Positions 14,370 to 19,371 of a stretch of 19,371 nucleotides of DNA are shown here, piece by piece. Position 1 is the stretch's first letter. Every line of letters begins with the position of its first letter. The notes under the pieces were generated by a model, which was not told the origin of the DNA, did no database searches, and saw only the letters and a program-made list of their open reading frames with translations. Source of the stretch: CAYSUS01 sp964434165 (GTDB lineage: Bacteria > Planctomycetota > Planctomycetia > Pirellulales > Thermoguttaceae); contig CAYSUS010000123.1 of NCBI GenBank assembly GCA_964434165.1, positions 1 to 19,371 of the forward strand. The letters are read 5' to 3'. A program made the position numbers and the translations under genes.

Positions 14370-15517
14370 TCTACCTTGACCACGCTGCCACGAGTTGGCC
14401 CAAGCCGCACGAAGTCGGCGAGCGTCTGGCGTGGTCGGCCAAGGAGATCATGGCCAATCCGGGCCGGAGCGGGCATGGGCCGTCGCTGGCCGCGGCGCGC
14501 CTGGTGTTCGACGCCCGATCGCGGCTCGCCCAGCGCTTCGGCGTCCCCAGGCCCGAGGACCTGGTGTTCACCCCAGGCTGCACCGACGCGGTCAACCTCG
14601 TGCTCAAGGGGTTCTTGAGGCCCGGCGACCGCGTGGCCGTTTCGCCCTTGGAGCACAACGCGGTGATGCGGCCGCTGGACCGGCTCGCGCGCGAGCGGGC
14701 AGTCGTGGTCGAGGTCCTGCCCGGCGACCGCTTCGGGCGCATCGACGCGGCGGCAACTCGCAAATGGGTTGCGCGGAGCCAGCCGCCGGCCCTGGTCACG
14801 GTGGCGCACGGTTCGAACGTCAACGGCGCGGTGCAGGACCTGGAGGCCCTGCGCGAGGCTTTGCCCGACGTGCCGATCCTGGTCGATGCGGCGCAGACCG
14901 CCGGGGTGCTGCCGCTCGACGTGGCGGCGATGCGGATCGACTTCCTCGCCGTCTCGATGCACAAGGGGCTCTTGGGGCCGACGGGCGTGGGGGCGTGTTA
15001 CCTTGATCCGCGGCATGACGTGGCCCCCTTGCGGGAAGGCGGCACGGGCAGCCGCTCCGAATCAATCGCCCAGCCCGACTTCCGCCCCGACCGCTACGAG
15101 GCCGGCACCCTCAACCTGCACGGCATCGCCGGCGCGCTCGGGGCCCTGGAAGGGTTTGCCGCGCGGGGCCTGTTAGGCGATCATAAGAGGGGCCTGACCG
15201 CGCGGCTCCTGTCCGGGCTGAGCGGGATACCCGGGGTCGTGCTGCACTCGCCCCACGACGGCACGGCGCTGTGCGCGGCGATCACCGTCGAAGGCCTTCC
15301 CCCGGACCGGGTCGCCCTGCACCTGGAGCGGGAGCATGGCATCTGCGTCCGGCCGGGCCTCCAGTGCGCGCCGGCCGCGCACCGCCACCTGGGCACGCTG
15401 CCGCAGGGCACCGTCCGCCTCGCGCCCGGCTGGGGCAACACCGAGGACGACATCGACGCGGCGATTGGGGCGGTGGCAGCCGTCAGAGAAGGAAAGAAGG
15501 GGAAGGGGAGAGAGTAG
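14366..15517 (+). CDS. Cysteine desulfurase / selenocysteine lyase-family protein (EF2568 type)
   Basis: 383 residues, fold-type I PLP enzyme. The start MIYLDHAATSWPKP is typical of the EF2568-like branch of class V aminotransferases. Visible sites: H148 (VAHGSN), D174 and Q177 (DAAQTAG), PLP-lysine K200 (SMHKG), the substrate loop with R230, and catalytic C334 (GLQCAPAAH). Such enzymes take sulfur or selenium from Cys or Sec as a persulfide or perselenide. Members of this branch are often encoded beside selD, which follows 162 bp downstream here. That makes selenium delivery to SelD the likely job, though plain cysteine desulfurization is not excluded. The ATG at 14366 has a weak ribosome site. 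The C-terminus (EGKKGKGRE) is encoded by a 30-nt pure purine tract. Confidence 0.9.
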   Translation: MIYLDHAATSWPKPHEVGERLAWSAKEIMANPGRSGHGPSLAAARLVFDARSRLAQRFGVPRPEDLVFTPGCTDAVNLVLKGFLRPGDRVAVSPLEHNAVMRPLDRLARERAVVVEVLPGDRFGRIDAAATRKWVARSQPPALVTVAHGSNVNGAVQDLEALREALPDVPILVDAAQTAGVLPLDVAAMRIDFLAVSMHKGLLGPTGVGACYLDPRHDVAPLREGGTGSRSESIAQPDFRPDRYEAGTLNLHGIAGALGALEGFAARGLLGDHKRGLTARLLSGLSGIPGVVLHSPHDGTALCAAITVEGLPPDRVALHLEREHGICVRPGLQCAPAAHRHLGTLPQGTVRLAPGWGNTEDDIDAAIGAVAAVREGKKGKGRE

Positions 15518-15618
15518 ATGATTGCGTTAGCTTGGGAACCAACGCCGTGGACCTCCAATCCCCGCCGTTCGTGCTATTCCCCTTCGCATTCTTTTCCTCC
15601 TACTTCCCCTTCTCTCCC
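15485..15618 (+). promoter_or_regulatory. Purine tract and complementary pyrimidine-rich intergenic segment
   Basis: Positions 15485-15514 are all purine (end of the desulfurase gene). The intergenic segment around 15590-15618 is mostly pyrimidine. AGAAGGGGAAG (15495-15505) is a perfect complement of CTTCCCCTTCT (15603-15613), leaving a 97-nt loop in the desulfurase-selD transcript. It may be a leader structure for selD or only a composition effect. Confidence 0.3.
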
Positions 15619-15679
15619 GCTGTTTTCCATTGCCCGTTATCCTGTTTCCCTTCCGTGTTTCACCTTTCAGGAGAACTCC

Positions 15680-16717
15680 ATGGCGGACTATCCCCGCCTG
15701 ACGCAGTTGACCACCGCGTCGGGATGAGCGGCCAAGCTGGGTCCGGGTGACCTGTCCAAGGCCCTTGCGCAACTCGCGCCTGCCGTCGATCCGCGGCTCC
15801 TCGTGGGGCCGGAAACGCTCGACGATGCGGCTGCGCTCGCGGTCTCTCGCGACCTGGCGATCTGCCTGACGGCCGACTTCATCACGCCCGTGGTCGATGA
15901 CCCCGCGACCTGGGGCCGGATCGCCGCGGCCAACGCCCTTTCGGACATCTACGCGATGGGCGCCACGCCGCTGGCCGCGCTCAACCTCGTTTGCTGGTCC
16001 GACTGCCTGCCCCTGGAGCTGCTCACCGACGTGCTCCGCGGCGGAGCCGCCGCCGCGGCCGAGGCCGGCTGCCTGGTGGTGGGCGGACACACGATCCAGG
16101 ACAAGGAGCCCAAGTACGGCATGGCCGTGATCGGCACGGTGGCGCCGTCGCGGATCCTTCGCAATCGCGGCGCGCGGCCCGGCGATCTCTTGTACCTCAC
16201 CAAGCCGCTGGGCACCGGCATCGTGGCCACGGCCATCAAGGCCGAGCTGGCCACGGCAGAGCAGGCGGCCGCAGCCGTCGCCAGCATGACGACGCTCAAC
16301 CGCGGGGCCTGCGAGGCCGCCGCGGGCGCGCAGGCCGCGGCCTTGACCGACGTGACCGGCTTTGGTCTGGCCGGGCATCTGTGTGAGATGCTCGACCCCG
16401 AAGGCGACCTGGGGGTGGAGATCTCCATGTCGGCCCTGCCGTTCCTGCCCGGCACGCTCGAGCACACCGAGATGGGCCTGATCCCGGCCGGGGCCTATCG
16501 CAACCGCGACACGTTCTCCGGTCGCGTCGACTTCGCCCCAGAGGTGCCCGAGGACCGGCGCATCCTCGTCTATGACCCGCAGACCTCGGGCGGTCTTGTG
16601 GCCGCGATCGCGCCCGGCCGCGCCGACACTTTCGAGGCCGCCGTCCAGGTTTCCGGAGGGCAGGCCCATCGGATCGGTCGATTCACGGATCGAGGCCGGA
16701 TCGAGGTGGGTCGCTGA
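15680..16717 (+). CDS. selD: Selenide, water dikinase containing selenocysteine (in-frame UGA at 15725)
   Basis: 345 residues if UGA 15725-15727 is read as Sec16. ATG 15680 has AGGAG (15669-15673) at 6 nt. SelD makes selenophosphate from selenide and ATP. Before the UGA the protein reads RLTQLTTASG, after it AAKLGPGDL. This matches the SelD catalytic loop, where Cys or Sec is followed three residues later by the essential Lys (here K19; Cys17/Lys20 in E. coli). Downstream the AIR-synthase-like fold is intact: LDDAAAL with metal-binding Asp, TADFITPVVDDP, NALSDIYAMGATPLAALN, VVGGHTI, TDVTGFGLAGHL and YDPQTSGGL. Length equals that of normal SelD. Starting after the UGA (15803) would remove the catalytic loop. 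A SECIS-like hairpin follows the UGA. SelA, SelB and tRNA-Sec must lie elsewhere in the genome; they are not in the window. Confidence 0.92.
15725..15763 (+). promoter_or_regulatory. Sec UGA codon and bacterial SECIS-like hairpin in selD
   Basis: After UGA (15725-15727), GGTC (15740-15743) pairs with GACC (15749-15752) around the loop CGGGT. It is extended by two G-U pairs and, past internal loops, by GGCC (15730-15733) with GGCC (15760-15763). The loop starts 16 nt after the UGA and has G as its second base. Both fit the published general model of bacterial SECIS elements (loop 16-37 nt away, G in the first two loop positions, upper stem of at least 4 bp). Confidence 0.65.
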
Positions 16718-16795
16718 GGCCGTCGGCCCGCTCGGTCGCGTCGCCGGAACTCGCTGGCTGACTTCGGCTTGCGGGCGCTTCTTTGGTTTTTTCCA

Positions 16796-16824
16796 TACCG
16801 TTTCCCGATTAGAGTCGGGTTAAG
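16796..16824 (+). promoter_or_regulatory. Candidate ECF-sigma promoter upstream of the sigma factor gene (autoregulatory)
   Basis: TACCGTTT (16796-16803), 12 nt, then CGGGTTAAG (16816-16824), followed by TAGAGG. The same two blocks at the same spacing occur at 19159-19187 before the third gene of this cluster. It ends 40 bp before the chosen GTG start at 16865. An inverted repeat CCCGA/TCGGG spans the spacer and could also give a small hairpin. Confidence 0.65.
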
Positions 16825-16864
16825 TAGAGGGCAAGAGGCACCGCAGGTAGAGGCACCCCCCAAC

Positions 16865-17410
16865 GTGGATAACGCCGGAGGCTCCCCGGAGCACGCCAAG
16901 GTCGAACGGTTCGCCGCGCTGCTCGCCACGTGCCAGCGCAAGGTGTTCCTTTACGCCATGGGCCTGGTGCACAACTCCGCGGACGCCGAGGAGGTCCTCC
17001 AGGAGACCAACCTCGTCCTGTGGCGCAAGTTCGACCAGTACGAGTCGGGCACGGACTTCGCCCACTGGGCCTGCCGCATCGCGTATTACGAGGTGCTCAA
17101 GCTCCGCGAGAAGAAGGCGCGGGAGGAAAGGCTCTTCAGTAATGAGTTCATCGAGGCCCTGGCCGTGGAGGCGCAGCGGTCGCTCGAGGCGTCCGACACA
17201 CGGCGAGAGGCCCTCAGCGGCTGTCTCGACAAGCTGAGAGAGAAAGACCGCCGACTTCTCATGCAGCGATACCAGCCCAGCGCGACGACCCGCAGCGTGG
17301 CCGAGTCCCTCGGCCGCAGCGTGCAGGGCACGCGCAAGTCGCTGCACCGCATCCGCATGACCTTGCTGGGGTGCATCCAGCGGGCTTTGGCGAGGGCCCA
17401 CCGGACATGA
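16865..17410 (+). CDS. ECF RNA polymerase sigma factor, planctomycete/verrucomicrobial type
   Basis: 181 residues from GTG 16865. A TTG at 16769 is also in frame but lies upstream of the candidate promoter, so the shorter form is preferred. Region 2: RFAALLATCQRKVFLYAMGLVHN, then DAEEVLQETNLVLWRK, then FAHWACRIAYYEVLK. Region 4: LREKDRRLLMQRYQPSATTRSVAESLGRS, then the recognition helix VQGTRKSLHRIRMTLLGCI. This fits the Rhodopirellula/Verrucomicrobium ECF family. AGAGG sits 11 nt before GTG, which is a little far. The stop overlaps the FecR/LamG start (ATGA), so the pair is translationally coupled, and the membrane protein is the likely anti-sigma or signal transducer. The matching motif upstream suggests it controls its own operon. 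Confidence 0.92.
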   Translation: MDNAGGSPEHAKVERFAALLATCQRKVFLYAMGLVHNSADAEEVLQETNLVLWRKFDQYESGTDFAHWACRIAYYEVLKLREKKAREERLFSNEFIEALAVEAQRSLEASDTRREALSGCLDKLREKDRRLLMQRYQPSATTRSVAESLGRSVQGTRKSLHRIRMTLLGCIQRALARAHRT

Positions 17411-19146
17411 ACCAGGCGGCTCCGCAATTCGACGAGCTCGGCCGGCTGCTCGCCGCCCTGTGCGACGGCGCGCTGACGGTCGAGGAATCGGCGCGCCTCG
17501 AGCAGCTCGCCGGCGCCTCGTCCGAAGCACGGCGTTTCGCGCTCGACTACCTGCTGCTCAACGGCGAGCTTCAGTGGGAGGCGGCCTCGGGCGCCGGATC
17601 GCTGCCCAGGCTGCCTGAGCTGGTGCTGGCCAGGGCGCAGGTGTCCTGCGACGCGCCCGGAGGGGTCTTCTCCCTGAGCCGGCTGCGGCCGCCGACGAGT
17701 TGGACGTCGCGCGCCCTCGCCGCATCCGCCTTGGTGGTCGTGGCTTGCACGGGGCTGCTGCTGGCCGGCTTCTTCTGGGGGGTTCCTTGGGTCCGGCAGG
17801 ACGGCGGCCCGGCCATGGCGGACGATGCCCCGCCGGCCCGCATCACGCAGACGCACCGGGCGGTCGGGTTCGCGGCCGACGCAGACCTTTTCGAGCAGGC
17901 CGACCTGGACCGTGCCGCGTGGATCGATCTGCGCGAGGGCCTGCTCGAGCTGGCCTTCTCCCGCGGCGCCCGCGTCGTCTTGCAGGGCCCCGCACGTCTG
18001 GAGATCGCCGGACCCAACGAGGCGCGGTTGGAGTCGGGCAGCCTCGTCGCCCATGTGCCGCGGGAGGCTTCGGGGTTCGCCGTGCACACCCCGACGGTCT
18101 CGGTGATCGACCGGGGCACGGAGTTCGGCGTGGCAGTCGCCCCGTCGGGCGAGAGCAGGATTCGCGTCTTTGAGGGGGCGGTGGATATCGTTCCAAGAAC
18201 CGGACTGGCAACCGGCGTTTCCCCCAACCGAGTCGAATCCGGACAGGCCGTCCGGGCGCGCACTCCGGTCGCCGGTGCCAGTCTGCTGTTTGAGAGCATC
18301 GCCGCGGAGGACGTCTCGCTGGTGCGAACAATCCCCAAGCCCCGGGCCCTGGTCTCGGTCACGGGCTTGCGGTCGAAGGTCGCCGAAAGGGCGGACCTGC
18401 TGCACCACTACACCTTCGAGGGCACGACCGCCGCGCAGCGGCGGCGCGACAAGCGGGGTGACCTGCACCTGGTCGAAACGGTGATGCGGGGCGGGCGCGG
18501 CAGGGGATCGCTGAGCTTCCTGCCCAGCCCCCTGGCGCCCGACGATACGGTCCTGCGGCCGTCGCGCGGCGAGTTCGCGGGCAACACGGTCGGGGCAGCG
18601 CTTCAGAGCGAGCATGTCTTTCGGCCGCCCGAGACGATGACTGTAGAGATGCTCGTCTGTTTCACCGGCTTCGGCGGGGCCGGCGCCGACCCGATCGGGT
18701 GCGCCGTGGCCACGCGTGCCGACGCGGCCCGATGCGGCTTCCTGGTGGTCGCGGTGGATTCGGGCCAGATCGCCTGCCTGCTCCGTGGCGATGTCCTTTG
18801 GAGCGGCGCGGAGCACGGCCTCGTCGCCGGCGACTGGTACTACCTGGCCAGCACCTTCCGGTCCGACGCCCGCAGTCGCACGACTCTGGTCTCGACCTGG
18901 GTGGCGAATCTGTCGCGGGAAGAAGAAACGCTGACCAGGCTCCTGGACGACGAGCGGGTTGAGGGCACGCCGGCCGCCAGCCGCCTTGGCATCGGCAAGG
19001 GCTTCGACCGCGGGCTGGCTCATGCCTACCCCTGGGCGGGCATGATCGACGAGGTGGCGATCTACCGCGATGCCCTGGATGAGGGGGTATTGCAGGATCA
19101 TCTCGGCTCGTTGTGGGGGGATGTGGGCAACGCGTCAAGCGAATAG
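17407..19146 (+). CDS. FecR-domain / LamG-domain membrane protein, probable anti-sigma or signal transducer
   Basis: 579 residues; ATG 17407 overlaps the sigma stop by 4 nt. N-terminus (1-98) is cytoplasmic and helical (FDELGRLLAALCDGALTVEES, then ARLEQLAGASSEARRF), as in FecR-like proteins that bind sigma factors. One membrane segment at about 99-124 (LAASALVVVACTGLLLAGFFWG). A FecR-type domain at about 160-260 contains GARVVLQGPARLEIAGPNEA, LESGSLVAHVP, TPTVSVIDRGTEFGVAV and RVFEGAVDI. A LamG/concanavalin-like domain occupies about 345-570 (LLHHYTFEG, TVEMLVCFTG, GDWYYLASTF, WAGMIDEVAIYRDAL) and probably binds carbohydrate or protein outside. The order fits a one-protein sensor: outer ligand, membrane, sigma control. 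The ligand is unknown. Confidence 0.9.
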   Translation: MNQAAPQFDELGRLLAALCDGALTVEESARLEQLAGASSEARRFALDYLLLNGELQWEAASGAGSLPRLPELVLARAQVSCDAPGGVFSLSRLRPPTSWTSRALAASALVVVACTGLLLAGFFWGVPWVRQDGGPAMADDAPPARITQTHRAVGFAADADLFEQADLDRAAWIDLREGLLELAFSRGARVVLQGPARLEIAGPNEARLESGSLVAHVPREASGFAVHTPTVSVIDRGTEFGVAVAPSGESRIRVFEGAVDIVPRTGLATGVSPNRVESGQAVRARTPVAGASLLFESIAAEDVSLVRTIPKPRALVSVTGLRSKVAERADLLHHYTFEGTTAAQRRRDKRGDLHLVETVMRGGRGRGSLSFLPSPLAPDDTVLRPSRGEFAGNTVGAALQSEHVFRPPETMTVEMLVCFTGFGGAGADPIGCAVATRADAARCGFLVVAVDSGQIACLLRGDVLWSGAEHGLVAGDWYYLASTFRSDARSRTTLVSTWVANLSREEETLTRLLDDERVEGTPAASRLGIGKGFDRGLAHAYPWAGMIDEVAIYRDALDEGVLQDHLGSLWGDVGNASSE

Positions 19147-19158
19147 CCGTTTTGCGCC

Positions 19159-19187
19159 TACCGTTTTCCTGCGCCAGGCGGGTTAAG
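19159..19187 (+). promoter_or_regulatory. Second copy of the candidate ECF-sigma promoter
   Basis: TACCGTTT (19159-19166), 12 nt, then CGGGTTAAG (19179-19187), followed by AAGCGG. Blocks and spacing are identical to the copy at 16796-16824. It lies 111 bp upstream of the Tat-signal gene at 19298. The spacer holds a different short palindrome (CCTG-CGC-CAGG), so likeness of the blocks is not due to a shared hairpin. Confidence 0.65.
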
Positions 19188-19297
19188 AAGCGGAGAGCGG
19201 CAGCGGAACCTGACAGCATAGCGCGGCGTCACCCCTTTTCGGGTGGGGTTTGTGACAGCCGCGATCACACTCGGATTACTTCTGGGAGGAGGAAGCC

Positions 19298-19371
19298 ATG
19301 AGCGGTAACACATCAAGCGGCCAGCATTCCCGTCGCCGGTTCCTGGAGCGGATGGGGCTTTCGGCGGCGGC
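19298..19371 (+). CDS. Start of a Tat-signal protein (truncated by window end)
   Basis: Only 24 codons are visible. AGGAGG (19287-19292) lies 5 nt before ATG 19298. The sequence shows a Tat signal, HSRRRFLERMGLSAA. In planctomycetes such genes after an ECF/FecR pair often encode Tat-exported oxidoreductases or DUF1501-like proteins, but nothing visible identifies this one. It has its own copy of the candidate ECF promoter, so it is probably a target of the sigma factor. Confidence 0.8.
   Translation, partial: MSGNTSSGQHSRRRFLERMGLSAA

Noticed and set aside
15803..16717. selD starting after the UGA
   Set aside because: It would lack the catalytic loop and has no ribosome site, whereas ATG 15680 has AGGAG at 6 nt and both sides of the UGA match SelD.
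16769..16864. Longer sigma factor start at TTG 16769
   Set aside because: The added 32 residues precede the usual ECF N-terminus, and the frame would begin upstream of the conserved promoter motif.
17086..19101. Minus-strand frame of 671 codons
   Set aside because: Shadow of the sigma factor and FecR/LamG genes, which have clear domains and an ATGA overlap; the minus frame has low-complexity Arg/Gly/Pro composition and no motifs.

Overview
The window looks like chromosomal DNA of a Planctomycetota or related PVC-group bacterium, probably uncultured. This is inferred from high GC, three Tat-signal proteins (SRRxFL-type), a diheme protein of the HzsA-related type, a secreted aldo/keto reductase, a DUF362 protein, and an ECF sigma factor overlapping a FecR/LamG membrane protein. 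No rRNA, tRNA, IS element, CRISPR or phage module was seen.

Layout. (a) 1-4719: a partial diheme HzsA-related protein (-) diverges from a Tat-exported aldo/keto reductase (+), which converges on a Tat-exported DUF362 protein (-) across a strong hairpin. (b) 4998-10729, all on the minus strand: a secreted OB-like protein with a Gly/Arg-rich tail, a histidine kinase and an NtrC-type sigma-54 activator, followed by a secreted helical-repeat protein with a Cys-rich tail and a NapH-like polyferredoxin ending in a degenerate HMA-like domain. Each half is preceded by a well-formed -24/-12 promoter, so the window appears to hold both a two-component system and its likely regulon. A small secreted protein (11118-11507) diverges from it. 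(c) 11508-14209: an NlpC/P60-like hydrolase and then decayed genes, namely a winged-helix fragment, a frameshifted ORF, and an intact UPF0175 antitoxin followed by an 18-codon stump of its expected PIN-type partner. (d) 14366-16717: a cysteine desulfurase-family protein (EF2568 type) and selD. selD is split by an in-frame UGA exactly at the catalytic Cys/Sec position, so it is read here as a selenoprotein with a SECIS-like hairpin. (e) 16865-19371: an ECF sigma factor, a FecR/LamG protein overlapping it by ATGA, and the start of a Tat-signal protein. The same bipartite motif (TACCGTTT-N12-CGGGTTAAG) precedes the sigma gene and the last gene, which points to the promoter this sigma factor recognises.

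The strongest points are the Sec-containing SelD, the paired ECF promoter motif, and the sigma-54-controlled redox/metal cluster. Functions of the cluster (b) proteins are inferred from motifs; its physiological signal is unknown.
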